Under the pieces are notes generated by a model. It was not told the origin of the DNA. It made no database searches and was given only the letters and a program-made list of their open reading frames with translations. The position numbers and the translations under genes were made by a program. From contig NC_049988.1 of NCBI RefSeq assembly GCF_000003815.2, positions 19,843,335 to 19,907,334 of the forward strand: 64,000 nucleotides of DNA, in the 5' to 3' direction. Every line of letters begins with the position of its first letter. Positions within the stretch are counted from its first letter, which is position 1. Below are positions 23,540 to 35,428 of the stretch, piece by piece. This stretch comes from Branchiostoma floridae. Taxonomy: Eukaryota > Chordata > Leptocardii > Amphioxiformes > Branchiostomatidae.

Positions 23540-24170
23540 CTGGTACTTAGTTTGTCTGTCGCTTGGTCCTAAAATCCCTTCTTGACATCTCTTCTTACCT
23601 ATGTGTATACCCTGGTCCTGCATTAGTGGTGGGAATTGTTCTATTACTCAAACAAATCAATTGCTTACATGCTCTATTGGGTTGTTACTAACTTTTACTG
23701 ACATTGTGTTGCACGGGTTTTCATATTCAACGACAATGGCGGTGGACGTCTCAATACTGCTTGACTTGTACGATTTTGTTCTGTCACTAGTTCTTGGAAT
23801 AAAATACCTTCTTGACATCTCTTCTTACCTATGTGTATGCCCTAGTCTTACATTAGTGGTAGGAATCGGTCTATTACTAAAACAAATGGCTTAATGCTCT
23901 ATTGGGCTGTTACTGACTTCCTAATGACATTGTGTTACACGAGTTTACATTGACTGACTTGTACTTGTTTTTTTTCGTCGCTAGATTTGGAAATCCCATC
24001 TTGACATGTCTTCTTGCCTAACCTATTCCTACATAAGTGGTAGGAATTGTTTTATTACTGAAACAAATGAATGGCTTACATGCCCAATTGGGTTGTTACT
24101 AACTTCCTACTGACATTGTGTTGCACAAGTCTCCATATTCATGCCCACCGACACTACCGGTTGACGTCTC
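23540..24170 (+). repeat. Three-unit tandem array, periods 230 and 189 bp
   Basis: CTTGACATCTCTTCTTACCT starts at 23581 and 23811, and a variant CTTGACATGTCTTCTTGCCT at about 24000. Each unit has GTGGTRGGAATYG, CTATTACTNAAACAAATG, CTATTGGGYTGTTACT and ACATTGTGTTRCAC. The second-to-third step is shortened by about 40 bp. A 97-codon ORF (23601-23894) is repeat-derived. Confidence 0.85.
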
Positions 24171-24706
24171 ACTGCTATTAACCAAACCAATTTCGCAGGG
24201 ATTAGCGTAAGCCGCATATCTGGCACGTCATCTTTTACGGAGAAAGGAGCGAAACGTGCGGAATGCACAAAGAGTCAAACTGAGCCAAGGGTTGTAGATG
24301 ATGAGGGAGCTTTCCGTTTTGATGCCAGTCATTCATTTCATCAATCCAGAAATACATTTTCGAAATCCCAGAAAACACGCCGTGTACATGTATGTGTGTT
24401 CAAGAGGAAAAGACTTCTTGACACTTTCCTGTAGGTCATCACTACACAAGAACTATGTCAATAACCAATGCTATCAACATGGTAGAAAGCCCCGTACACT
24501 ATTGCCTTTTAACCTGTGTCATATGACCCAGCCAGTTTTGTTTAAGGCAGACAAATGATGCATGAATGGGCGTAATCACTTGCCAATCGTTCAGGTACAA
24601 TGTTTAGCAACCTACATTTAACTAAAATAACACTGAGATCAATTGAACCTACAATGTACACAGTACAAAATAATATTTACAAAAATGTCTGAGTTACAAA
24701 ATCGAG
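24171..24706. other. Unassigned noncoding sequence
   Basis: An 86-codon ORF (24298-24558) without recognisable features. Nothing else seen. Confidence 0.4.
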
Positions 24707-24918
24707 TACTGTAAATGTATAAACATTCGCGGGGATTTAATTTCGCGGTAGCGAGAAAAAGGACTTTTCGCGGTGGATTTAAGTTCGCGGTAACACCATA
24801 GACTGCAATCTTATATCATGATAGAATAATATTCGCGGTGGTTTTAAATTAGCGGTGAAGTGGTCACCGCGAAAACCGCGAACATTAATCCACCGCGAAC
24901 ATTTCTGCATTTACAGTA
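24707..24918. mobile_element. Foldback MITE family 3 (TTCGCGGT type), copy 1
   Basis: TACTGTAAATGTATAAACAT and ATTTCTGCATTTACAGTA form the terminal inverted repeats; internal TTCGCGGT blocks repeat in both orientations around a GTGGTCACCGCGAA centre. TA at both ends fits a TA target duplication. A second copy lies at 44615-44838. Confidence 0.9.
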
Positions 24919-26789
24919 TTGTTGGCCTCACTTTAGTGATGAAGTACAGAGAAGGTGACTCATGTTAGCGGATACAGGAGCGAGACATGATAACGGTACA
25001 TGGGATTTATCGGTCTGTGATGTATATTCTCAATGGTATACTGCTGATATAGCTGAGCCTCTCATGCAAATCTTGGAAATCCTAACCAACGGCGATGTGT
25101 AGAAACAAGACCCAGATAACAGATTCCCTTCCCATAGTAAAGTACCCCGACTGGACCTGGTACGTAACGCACATGGCAGGCAAGATAAGATAGCGTGTAA
25201 TGTCCTAGTTTGTCTCCATAAGTCCCCTTTAATCTCCAGACAGACATTTCGTAGGCAACCTCTGAGCGAACGCTGAAGGACTGTGCAGCAACCAATTGTA
25301 ATTTGTATAGCCATCAATATCATAGTAGGGATATGATGAATACGCAGAATTTCAGAGACCCAAAACACTGTCTCCAACTTCTAGACCGCATTCAAAGAAG
25401 AATTTGCATGGCCATTACTTAGCAATCAATTATAATCTAAGTTTGAACTTCTCTCCCACAGGCGAATCATTGCATCCATGACTCTTTTTTTACCGGTACT
25501 ACCATGGCTATTGCTCGCCAATGATCTCATACTACTTGTTCCTCCGGTCAGAGCCTTTTAACGCAACTTAATCAATAGATTTTGTTAGAAGTTTTATCAA
25601 ATCTTTGATGATTCAGCACAGTCGTTAAGCCCTCGTGGACGTGGAAAGGGGTTGTAACGAATATCTAAAAAGAGATGTGGTTGATAGATGAGATAATACT
25701 GTCATGACCGTACATTCACAGCAAGGACATAACCGTACACTATCGCACGTTTCGGTATCTCACAGAATAAATCATCAGCAATAAAATATTCAAAAGACCG
25801 ACTGTCCTTCATGCTTGGAGAGTATGGCATGTTGTGCATCGTATATCAGATGGATATATCGGATGGTTGAGACGGAACCACCGTAATATGTCCGATCAAA
25901 GTGGTAATTTGAATAATAAGATAGTATGTAACCTATGGATGCAAGGTTACAATGGTCAGGCATGTGGTGTTGATGAAAGAAGAAGTGGTCTTGTTTCTCC
26001 TACCCTCCGATTAGAAATGCAACATAGGTACAAGTTTTTTTGTTATTTTCGATGTTGTAGTAAATATGAATCCAAAAACATTCTGGATATCCAGCTATTG
26101 GCATCCTGGATGGAAGATTGGCTTCCATCGATGGAAGATTGCTGACTTTTCACGTGAGTCTGACACCTGTAAGTATTAAGTTATGTCATCAATGTAGCGG
26201 ATCTTGCTTACTTATCGTCTACACACAGACGTGATGAAAGCCGTTCGATATATCTGTCACCTCATGACCATCCCGTGACTATGCTGTGCGCAGATAGAGT
26301 TTGCCTGCTGTATCCTACATATTTCTAAACCTGTATTACTAGAACGCGTGCCATTTGCAAGGTACAGGAGGACTTAGATTTACATAAGGCCAAGAAAAAA
26401 ATGCCGTGTGTCCTGCTTCAGTCCTGAAAAGCAAGGTAGGTAGGGATTATTCTTTTCTTGTAATTTATTCTTGGCTCTAGTGAGACAAATTACAATGTAG
26501 TTGAACAAAGTAAACTGTGCACGAGGACACCTGTCTTTCAATGAAAAACAAGTGTGTGCGTGATAGATACATTTATAATTCATTAGATAGGACAATCAGT
26601 GTTGTTACTTCAATACGTAGCAGGATTAGTAAAAATTCTAATTGGAACTTATACGACTCCACTGCCAACTCAAAAAAAGTCTAGGGTCGGCAGGTTTTTC
26701 TAGGGTACGCAGGGTAACGGAAAACGCAGCATTTTTTCCTAGGCCTTATTATCCGAATTACAAATCCACTCATCCCCAAATGCCGTTTG
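24919..26789. other. Unassigned noncoding sequence
   Basis: Short ORFs at 25030-25377 and 25834-26145 show no domain, signal peptide or splice support. A TTTTTTCCTAG acceptor-like string lies at about 26732-26742, before the fragment described next. Confidence 0.4.
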
Positions 26790-26994
26790 TCATGGACAAT
26801 GACATATTGATGATGCCAGGCGCGCGTCATTGGCGAATGTTCTGAAGCGGAATGGTGGATCAACCGGCCCTGACGGACTCACGGCAGACGACAAATCAAC
26901 GCCACGGGAGGTAACCAACCACGGAGGACAGGAATGGATAACGATAGACCTGCCTACGGCGCACCTGTACCCTGCGGTAGAGATATAACCGTCC
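26790..26994 (+). pseudogene. Possible exon or relic of a discoidin-like domain
   Basis: A frame open from about 26804 reads through GGSTGPDGLTADDKS and GGQEWITIDLPTAHLYPAVE before a TAA at about 26986-26988. The aromatic-plus-[IV]DL core after a Gly-rich loop is reminiscent of the W-x-[IV]DL strand of F5/8-type C (discoidin, fucolectin-like) domains. The region is GC- and CpG-rich against AT-rich flanks. There is no start codon in a good context, no clear donor, and the frame is closed upstream by a TGA near 26801, so it may be a broken exon. Family assignment is weak and made from residue pattern only. Confidence 0.3.
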
Positions 26995-28269
26995 GTAATC
27001 AACTATTAAAAACTAAGACAGTGGTGATATGGCGTCTATTTTACTATCGCGTGTGGATGAGAATGAAGAAATGGTAAAAACTGAAAGAATTGAAACATCT
27101 CAAGAGGCGAGTAGAAACAGTTACCTGATCGGGCCCGGGCCTGCTAATTCAAAAACCGACGCCGCTAACCACTAAGTCAAAGGGTACTGATCGTTGGCCT
27201 GGTCGGTTGGTAGCGCTTGAACAATACTGTTACTTTGTGGCTAAGTCATTCGTTCTCAGACAGTCTACGTGTCACTGAGCTTTCAGAAAGGTCTTAGAAG
27301 TATTTAATTGTGATTGCGACCGAATAAATCAACAAACTAATAAGTCATCTTGTCGGGAACTGAATCCCTGACCTTATGAAAAAAATCCACATGATATCAG
27401 GAAACTACAAGGTACGAGCACTTGATCTAGAAGACACAAAGCCTTGCTGTAGATTTAACATCAATTAACAGACTCAACGTTGGTCTGAAATAAAATTTAC
27501 GGGCATGTGACTGAGAAAAGAATAGTAGGATAAACCAGATGGTGGTGTGATATTTAGTTTAAGAATAAAGAAATGTTAGTAGAAAGGATGCCTACGCCAT
27601 TAACACAAGCCGCTACGAAAGAATCAGTCTCATCTGTAATTACTCGCTATATCTACACAATGTCAATAACGGATAGGTGGCCTGAGGTCTACTTCAATAT
27701 ACAATATCATGACTGCTAATGGGGAAACGCTGCCAAAAACTGCGCCCAAATCATCAATCCTCGAAAAGCTCAAGGTACCAGAAATCGGTCTACTGGGTAT
27801 ATATAGATTATTTTAGTCGTCTAACAATTGTAACTTAGACTGCAATTGTCTCCAGTATAAAGTAGAATTCATGTTAGATTACATCATACATCCCGAAAGA
27901 TCCTACGGGAGATACCAGAAAGTTACTCACAATCGATCTACTAGCGAGACAGCATTTGTCATCAACCAAATAACTGCGGCAATTAATGGCTGATATAGTT
28001 GAATATCACTATTGCATATGGCTAAGAATAGCAACATAATGATGTTAAACCCAACTGTACATGCAAGAACTGTCAATGTTACCAACCACAACGTTACTAA
28101 AATTAGTCTTTTAGACAGACAGTGTTTACCATAAATAGCAACTGAGAATCTGACTGTCAGATATAAATACCTAATGTCGTTATATAGTTATTGTACATTG
28201 TTATCGCAAGTGGCTAAGAACAACAAAATTCGTATACTAAATCATGCACCCATAAAATTCTTCCCAGAG
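26995..28269. other. Unassigned noncoding sequence
   Basis: Apart from a SINE relic, nothing is assigned. A stretch at 27871-27960 (GTTAGATTACATCATAC, GGGAGATACCAGAAAG) has a diverged counterpart at 28757-28860 (GTTAGACTATATCATAC), suggesting an old dispersed repeat. Confidence 0.35.
27120..27182 (-). mobile_element. Relic tRNA-like SINE head
   Basis: On the minus strand, GACTTAGTGGTTAGCGGCG resembles an A box, and GGGCCCGATCAGG about 30 bases on a decayed B box. Too degraded to be a functional tRNA; assigned by analogy with the other SINE heads. Confidence 0.35.
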
Positions 28270-28348
28270 CTGCCACATAGTTGTGAATAACCTGTCTTAA
28301 GAGTTGTTGTAATAGCTAAAAGTGGATCTGAATAAAGTCAAGTCAAGA
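28270..28348 (+). mobile_element. LINE 3' tail, copy 1
   Basis: Ends AGTGGATCTGAATAAAGTCA then AGTCAAG, closely matching GTGGATCCAAATGAAGTCAA at 29846. Repeated short GTCAA/AAGTC tails after a shared 3' end are typical of CR1/L2-like LINEs. Only the extreme 3' end is recognisable. Confidence 0.5.
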
Positions 28349-29119
28349 GTGAACTTGTTAGACTGTTAATTTCATCATCCGGCTGATACAAATGCACATC
28401 AGGCCTTTGAACACAGTCCAGTTGGCCGTTCTTTGCCCACTCTGCGTAATTATGTACCTGAAGTCACGATTACTTGTAAGTGCAAAAATAGTTTATAACC
28501 GCGTACTTTATTTATAAATATTTTAAATAATCTTATCGCGTATATTGTATTAACTATGCTGATGTAATGTCACTATGTACAGCAATTCAGTCGCCAGGCT
28601 GTGAACCGTTTGGCATGTAAAATTTTCCAAATAAACCATTACAAACTAACTGCTGGCTAGACAGTTCCTCTCCAACTGATTTCAGCTGAGATAGCTGAAA
28701 ATTTAGATCCATATCAATTCCACCTACGCCAACGGGCAAAAATAGCAAACTCCTGATGTTAGACTATATCATACTTCCAAGAAAAGCCTGTGGGAGATGG
28801 ATCACAAAGTTTGCAACAATCTGTCCTCCGACTAGACGGTGTTTGTCACCTACTAATTACAAGGATGTTTTGAGATTGATCCATATCACTGCCGGATGTG
28901 GCGTAAAACAGCAAAATTCAACAGTGTACGGGAGATACCACAAAAGGTTCGAGCAATCGGACTAAACGATTGACTCCTGGCTAGAAAGTCTCCATCATCA
29001 ACTAAAAATAACTATGAGACGACTGTGACCTGAGATCAAAATGCCAAGAATAGTAGGATTCTACAAAAAAGCAAGCTATTAGACTCAACAGTTGACCACT
29101 AGTCAACTACATCGACAAT
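28349..29119. other. Unassigned noncoding sequence
   Basis: AT-rich, with the diverged repeat counterpart at 28757-28860. A 69-codon ORF overlapping it is not supported. Confidence 0.35.
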
Positions 29120-29251
29120 CTCAGAGCTAACACTAACTTATATGATGTGAGGGAAATCCAGTCCTTGATGACAAACAGGGAGGAGTGGAGACAACTTTCA
29201 AGCTTGGCTCGAGCGGGAACTCGGCCAAAGTAAAGTAAGTAAGTAAGTTGA
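29120..29251 (+). mobile_element. LINE ORF2 C-terminus and 3' tail, 5'-truncated
   Basis: The frame reads EIQSLMTNREEWRQLSSLAR, then AGTRPK and a stop (29230-29232), directly followed by AGTAAGTAAGTAAGT. An Arg/Trp-rich 'NREEWRxL' tail just before a stop and a 4-bp tandem tail is the usual end of many animal LINE ORF2 proteins. Nothing upstream of about 29120 aligns in frame, so the insertion is a short 3' fragment, on the plus strand. Confidence 0.6.
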
Positions 29252-29683
29252 CCACTGGCCTGGCAACAAGCCACACATAGACTCAATGAGAGGCAAACTT
29301 AAGTTGAAGTTGAATCCGTCTGGCATAGATGAAACGCATTGTTAACGAACGGAATGTGAAGGTAGCTAGGTTTCCAATTCGGAAATCTGAGTAGAACAGA
29401 GACAAATTCTGCAGTGCCGGAGATGCATGGTTCAATCGATGGTCAGATACAGCTCAGCTCTTAGCCAAATGCCTTGAGATCAGTTTGAGGAGGTGGTCAT
29501 AATACCGCATTTCATCACGTGCAAGATTCGTGTTGTCGATAAAGGCGATGGAGCATGGTGCACTGAAGTAGTTGGATGGCTAGGGCACAGTTAACGTGGT
29601 CCGCACTTTGTTTTACTTAAGTGATGACAATATTATTGTATCCTACCTACCGGGTAGATTACTGGATCTTACAAAAAGCCTCG
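29252..29683. other. Unassigned noncoding sequence
   Basis: No feature recognised. Confidence 0.4.
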
Positions 29684-29790
29684 AGGGAGGTCAAGAGAGT
29701 ATTGAAAAAGGTCAAGGAAGCAACCAAAGAGGTCAAGGGAGCGTTGAAGAGGGTCTAGGAGGCATTGAAAATGGTCTAGGAAGCATTGGA
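29684..29790 (+). repeat. 21-bp minisatellite, about five units
   Basis: Units vary around GGTCAAGGAAGCATTGAAAA with a 21-bp period. Because 21 is a multiple of three the array is open in one frame (29596-29826) and would encode heptads such as GQESIEK, GQGSNQR, GQGSVEE, GLGGIEN. No start in good context or splice sites, so coding is not claimed. Confidence 0.75.
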
Positions 29791-29809
29791 ATACATCAAC
29801 GTGGTAGCG

Positions 29810-29870
29810 TCTTTAAAAGCTGCTAATTGTGCTAATGCATTGTGGATCCAAATGAAGTCAAGTCAAGAAG
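29810..29870 (+). mobile_element. LINE 3' tail, copy 2
   Basis: GTGGATCCAAATGAAGTCAA followed by GTCAAG matches the tail at 28270-28348. Upstream CTTTAAAAGCTGCTAATTGTG also aligns loosely with CTTAAGAGTTGTTGTAATAG of copy 1. Confidence 0.5.
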
Positions 29871-30014
29871 TTCCCAGACTATAAAATCTTTAGCTACTTC
29901 ATAGGGTGACAGAATAAAAAGATAATAATGAAAATACTCAAATACTACACATAACTAGACCATAGCAAAATCAGGTCAAAAGATATAAAGAATAGAAGTT
30001 TTGCTGCAGTTCCA

Positions 30015-30190
30015 AGGTTGCATACCAGGGGGCTCAAAATCAACCTTGCTTGTCCTTCGTTTTTTCAACCTCAACCTACATACCAAGATATCATTGTAAT
30101 GCATCCAGACGTTCTAGAGTTATGTGGACCACAAATATCCGACATCACAAATAGACAAACAGACGGACACCCGAAAAACTATACCTCCAT
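30015..30190 (+). repeat. Diverged copy of the 58.9-59.2 kb repeat
   Basis: CTGCAGTTCCAAGG, CTTGTCCTTCGTTTTT, CCTACATACCAAGATATCAT and TCTAGAGTTATG follow the same order as CTGCAGTACCTTAG, CTTGACCTTCGTTTTC, CCACCTACCAAATATCATC and TCTCGAGTTATG at 59009-59126, then a CAAACAGACGGAC tail replaces the (CA)n CAGACAG tail there. Confidence 0.7.
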
Positions 30191-30354
30191 TTTTCATGGA
30201 GGCAATTACTATCGCATACAGTTCATACTTGAATCATACCATAGGGTGTGCGTTTATTTTTTATTTATTTAGATTACCTACTAGTAGGTTTGTGGAATGA
30301 TTGACATAATAGGTGACCATTAGATTCTCAAACGCGCGTGGGGTGTGGCTCTCC

Positions 30355-30557
30355 CCAATTACGGGACCTCCATTTAACGTCCTATCCTCGGGAGGGCCCT
30401 AGCTGAAGCTATAGGTACTCATTTGCACCAGGGTTAAGTGAGGAAAGTCGTGTAAAATACCTTACCTAAGGGCACAAGATCGGTGACAAGATAGGGTTCG
30501 AACTTGAGACCTCTCGGTCCCGAGCCAGACACGCTGTCGCTGCGCCACGCGACCCCA
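30355..30557 (-). mobile_element. tRNA-derived SINE
   Basis: On the minus strand the A box region (GGGGTCGCGTGGCGCAGCG), a B box containing GTTCGAACCC (about 30494-30503) and the body (CTTAGGTAAGGTATTTTACA, CGACTTTCCTCACTTAACC) match the SINE at 7792. It continues into GGACGTTAAATGGAGGTCCC, which the 7792 copy lacks but 35860-36003 retains, so two body variants coexist. Confidence 0.85.
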
Positions 30558-31179
30558 ATGCGTGTGTGACGAGGCGGAGACATATAAAACATGTAGACGC
30601 GCCCAGCTCTAACCACTCAGACGACCACACGGAATACGGCTTACCTCCGCTTGTCCCCACCACCCAGGCGTATCGGAAGGTACACACCTGGCTGCACAGG
30701 GTAAGACTGGAGATGCCGTGATAGCGGGATGAAGCACTGACCCCGGAGGATAGAACACTCAGGCTTAAAAGATTTGTTTTCTTCCAAGCGATGGTGCTCT
30801 GTTTCAAATCCCTTGATAGCACAAGTCAAATGTGTCCTAATAAAGACAATGTACTATGATAATCAATACATTTTGATAGTTCACAATGTACATTTATATT
30901 TTAGATGTTTGTAATGGTTTCTGTGACTTAAAACTCATACAATCCATAGTTTAAAACCAATGTTAAATGTCAATGTTAAAATGTATTAGCATTCTGCATT
31001 TCAAATTCTTAACTCTTAACTCTATGAATGCTTATTGAATGTAGATAAACAATAATAATAAAAATTTTTCATGTATTTTTGCCCAATGTTACATTTGTTT
31101 ACTTTTTTTTTCGATGAGAAAAATGCGACTAAAATCCTTATTACATTCTACAACTGATTTTAATCCCTTCACTTCTATC
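30558..31179. other. Unassigned noncoding sequence
   Basis: Overlapping minus-strand ORFs at 30434-30829 are partly SINE-derived. Nothing else recognised. Confidence 0.4.
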
Positions 31180-32090
31180 CCAGTGAAGACTTTAAGACCC
31201 ACCCATAACTAGAAGCCTCTCTAAGATTGGAGGTGAAAGCCGCTAAGAATGAACCAAATTAGATCTTCCTTGGTTCACTGCCTCTTAAAGATCGGATGAA
31301 TTCATTAAGATTGAGGATGAAAGCTGTTTCCAACGAGTCAAGCACAATCTTACCCGGATCACTGTCTCTATTCAGAGGTTCATAATGAGGTGGTTAAAGC
31401 CGGATTTCGTTCCAATAACGGGGTAACCTGGTTACTCTAATTCCGGTTTGCGTGATCAACGCGAAATTACATGTCTGCCCCTGAAGAAAGGAAGAAAGCT
31501 CCTGGGAAGGTTTGATTGCTGATTTATTTTGTTTGGTACTGAACTGGTTATAAGGGCATTGTGCTAATGACTTGATCGATTTCGGTTGCACTGAGAATGC
31601 TAACAATGTTTAGAACGTGTTGACATGTTTATAATCTGCTGACAAGTTTAGTGTACGGATATGACCGTCATCGTTTGTTCATGAATTTGACGACAGACAT
31701 AAATTACATTATATAGAGCACAATAACAGTAACATTAGCGATCGGAGCTTATATGTCAGATTGTCTGGCTAGCTGCCTTCAGCTGACAAACTGCTGGAAC
31801 TGCACTTTTTTGCTTTTATCTATGCCACCGTTTTTTTTTTTACTCTAGGTTTGAACACGGTAGTTTGATTCAGTTGTGAAGGGCCGAACAACAGTGACCA
31901 CTTCCATACTTATCCCTTCGTCTCTCGAAAGAACCACACAAGTCATATTGTCAAATCAAGTTGGGGCTTATTTGTTTTGTACAGTACTGGTTTTATGGAC
32001 ATTGGCTTGTTCGATTACTGTTGCACTTAGGATATTAGCAAAGGCAAGTTGATACTATCTTTTGAGAAGTTAAGTGTACGAATTCGAAGT
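31180..32090 (+). repeat. Strongly diverged direct repeats
   Basis: GATTGGAGGTGAAAGCCGCT and GATTGAGGATGAAAGCTGTT occur about 92 bp apart near 31225-31335. Separately, 31515-31660 and 31950-32095 share TTATTTTGTTTGGTACTGAA / TTATTTGTTTTGTACAGTAC, GGTTGCACT / TGTTGCACT and AAGTTTAGTGTACG / AAGTTAAGTGTACG. Both look like old duplications. Confidence 0.45.
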
Positions 32091-32379
32091 AGATGAAATC
32101 AGTGTCATTTTAGACCTAGGTACAAACGTATGAACAGCATACTTATGGCTGTGCTGTGCAGTGCATAAAAAAATCACAAGATATGTCATAAATGTAAGTA
32201 TGAATCTGTATTTATTACGTGTCCCTGGGGTTTGATATAGTAGGTAAAAACAAAACATCAGGTGGCAATGCGCGAGTGTTTTATGAGTTGGCCACAGTTT
32301 GAGTAGAGCCTACTTCTTCCTAAGACGGGTGCTAAATCAAGTGTTATTGCTCTCCGAAACAGACACGTTAATATCCATT

Positions 32380-32700
32380 TATTGCTACCGAGCCCCGGGC
32401 ATGTTTCCCCTCCTTATTACAAGTCTAACCACGTCGTGATTCCCAGCCAACCGCGCTGATAACTTATCATGCCGACAAATAAGTCACGGCGTGTGTTGGG
32501 GAGGCAAAGATCCCCCGTATAATTCAATGACTCCGCGACCTTCGTCACACGCTTAACCACTTCCCCCATGAAATTGAGGGATACATATTCATATCCTGCC
32601 GTGTCAACGACCCTTTCCTCTGCACTGCTGAGGTCCCTAATCGAGCCTGTTACTCTCCCAGGGAAAAGGTGTGGGTAATGGCCCCTCTTGTCAGGATCGG
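32380..32700. promoter_or_regulatory. Candidate enhancer upstream of the secreted-protein gene
   Basis: A GC-richer island of about 320 bp with no ORF lies about 2.8 kb upstream of the TATA box at 35144. It holds a GATA pair GATAACTTATC (32458-32468), RUNX-like AACCACG (32427-32433) and AACCACTTCC (32555-32564). Motif clustering and base composition only; function is inference. Confidence 0.35.
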
Positions 32701-32739
32701 TTTAGATAACGATATTTTCTGGACTGGGCCAGTGTTACT

Positions 32740-33640
32740 TTGGACCCAACGATGAACTGCGTGCGGTCTACATTGAACATACAGCGGACAAACAATGTGA
32801 CTAGCTGACGATGCGGGTAGGTGTGTGCCGACAAAGCAGGTGCAGCAAGAGACATTTTCAGTTACATCGTTTTACATTAGGTTCGATCCAACGATGAACT
32901 GCGGTCTACTTTGAAAAGCGGGTGAAGCAATCGGACTAGCTGACGATGCGCGTAGGTGTTTGCCGACAAAGCAAACTTCAATGCTGCCGTAACTGGCAAA
33001 ATTCATGTTCACATCGACAGATGATTCATGTACACATAGATCCTGCATATATCTGCAGCTTGTTACCGTCAGCGCCGTGTACATATTGAAGGCTAGCCCT
33101 ACAGACTGGCTGTAGTGTTCGTATTGACGGCTAGCCCGGCAGACAGACTGTGCCACCAAGACAGGTGAGGCATAGACACTCCCATAGACCCTGCATCCAT
33201 CTGCCGCTAGTTACCGTCAGTGCCGTGTATATGTTGGAGGCTAGCCCGTCAGACTGACTGTATGTTGACGTACAGTTCAGACGAAGGGCAGTTTTCTTGT
33301 TTCTGGTAACAATAGGGTTCCATGTAGACAAGTGAAGCATACACTCTCATAGATGCTGCATTCATCTGCAGCTAGTTACCGTCAGTACTGCGTACATATT
33401 GAAGTCTACCCCGGCAGACTGACTGAATGTTAACGTACAGTTCAGACGAAGGGCAGTTTTCTTGTTTCTGGTAACAATAGGGTTCCATGTAGACAGGTGA
33501 GGCATAGATGCTGCATCCATCTGCAGCTAGTTACCGTCAGTGCCGTGTACATGTTGAAGGCTAGCCCGTCAGACTGGCTGTATGTTGACGTACAGTTCAG
33601 ATGGAGGGCAGTTTTCTTGGCGCGAACTTGATACCGCTCG
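32740..33640. repeat. Tandem array, period about 148-165 bp
   Basis: TTACCGTCAG begins at 33063, 33211, 33376 and 33531. Units share GCTGCATCCATCTGCAGCTA, GAAGGCTAGCCCGTCAGACT and, in later units, ACGTACAGTTCAGACGAAGG and TGGTAACAATAGGGTTCC. A separate leading pair (about 32750 and 32888) shares CCAACGATGAACTGC and AGCTGACGATGCG. ORFs on the minus strand repeat accordingly. Confidence 0.8.
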
Positions 33641-34259
33641 GATCGATGCACGTTTCCGCCGTGATGATGCATACGTCACACTTGGCAGCGGACGCCGATC
33701 GTTTCAGATATAAACTGTCATCCACCTAACTGCAATGCAATATTATACTCTGACGGAGTTGCACCCTGCTTTTATACATTGTTGGATTTTTCCCCATACT
33801 ATGGTGATCATTATTTTTGTTAGGGTCACGTATACTGTGTGATATCTAAAACGATAACAACACCACTTTAATTTGAATGGATAGAGATAATTTGAATTTA
33901 TTTTAGGGAGGATTTAAAATTTATACACTCATGTATCGTATACTTTTAGTAGAAATCCAAAACGGTGCATTGCGTTGCGTTTGGCAGTTCTGAATTGAGA
34001 CGATTCCAAATTTCTATGGAGACAATGCCAAATGTCAGAAATGTTTATTTAGGACAAACAGATGTTCTCGTTGGATAGCTACAACCGATTGCAATATGTG
34101 ATTTTGATAAATTAACATGCACTGAGCTCTTTTGTATAAATACTTGGCACCTGCTGTTACGTTTTCGGATATTTTACCAACGCAGCTGCCTGACGGCAAT
34201 TAATCATCTGGTGTACCGTTATAATGGGACAATGAGTATAATTTATAAGGGTCATAATG
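33641..34259. other. Unassigned noncoding sequence
   Basis: No feature seen. Confidence 0.4.
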
Positions 34260-35428
34260 CTTCCAGCGCATATGCTACCTCTCCGGCAGCGCCATATATA
34301 TACATGTAGCCAGGCCGGTGCAGGGGCGATCGCTGATTGGTCGTCCTCGGAGCGTCACTTGCCCCGCCCGCTAACAAATTTCCTTCCTGCTTTTTTTTCA
34401 AGGTCTGTTAGTTCCGACCACCTGGCCGGTCCGCAGCTGCCGCCTTCAGTACGGCGTCTGGAGCAAGCGGGGTGGTTTAGCAGGGACAAGGACGCGTGTC
34501 ACACCGAGGAACACCAGTCTTGTTATCCCGGAACGTGCCGGCTGGCTATCCGGGAGGTGTTCCGGGAACGAACCAATCTTCCAGGAAAACGTCGGTGCGC
34601 GCACGGTGACTGCAGTCTTATTTACGGCGCTTGGGCCACATTGCCGTGTGACAGTATAGGTTTACAGGCGTGGATGGGGGGTATCGCGAACCGCCAAGAT
34701 TTCCCGGTAATCTAGCGGATTGGAGTCAATTAGGCGTATTGCATAGTCATCACGGAAGGTGTTTATACAGCAGACAGGCCCGATTGGGGACTTACCGAGG
34801 CGGCGACGAGTCTGCGGGCGGGAGGTGAAGCCCTTGGGCCCCGCAGGACGCGATGGGTAGATTCGAAGGTGTAAATGGACCTCGTTTCACAGGTTGATGT
34901 CTGGTGACAGCCGCAGTGGTCGCACAGACGGATCGATCAGCGGACACTTGTGAACAGGACGGCGGTGGAGGAGGCCAGACTTTCACGAGCAGGCGGTTCA
35001 AGGGCGCGCGGGTGTACGCCGTGTACAATCAGACATCGGATCGTAACGTTGGCCGAGCTATCCTGCGCACTTCTCATCAGATCAGCTATATGCATGTACG
35101 TTCAGATACTATTCTTGGGCGTATAGTTCCTTTGACTGTACAGTATAAAGGAGGAGCTTTTTAAAAGATGCAGCATCTCAATGCAGGCTCTGGTGGTTCC
35201 GGCTTAAGTGAGCCCTGACTTGCCCTCTCTTGCATATCCACAGAGCACCCTTTACAGATGAAGAGCCCCGGCGTATTCCCTCGCCCTTTATCTCAAAACC
35301 AATTGCTATAATTCATTCACCGGGCGTGTACAGTTGAAAGGAGTTCTGTGGACCCTCCGATGAGTTGGGTTTCCGCTGCCGGTTTCTGGTTTCAGTTGTA
35401 GTCTCCTTTGGGGAGCGCCGCTGCAGCG
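34260..35428 (+). promoter_or_regulatory. GC-rich promoter region with TATA box
   Basis: GC and CpG content rise sharply from about 34260 to 35060 (GGGCGCGCGGGTG, GCCCCGCCCG). A TATAAA box lies at 35144-35149 (ACAGTATAAAGGAGG), which would place transcription start near 35175 and give a 5' UTR of roughly 250 bases before the ATG at 35429. The ORF 34257-34715 (152 codons) reflects base composition and has no recognisable domain. Confidence 0.45.

Noticed and set aside
34257-34715. 152-codon plus-strand ORF in the GC-rich tract
   Set aside because: High GC lowers stop frequency; there is no recognisable domain and it lies upstream of the TATA box.
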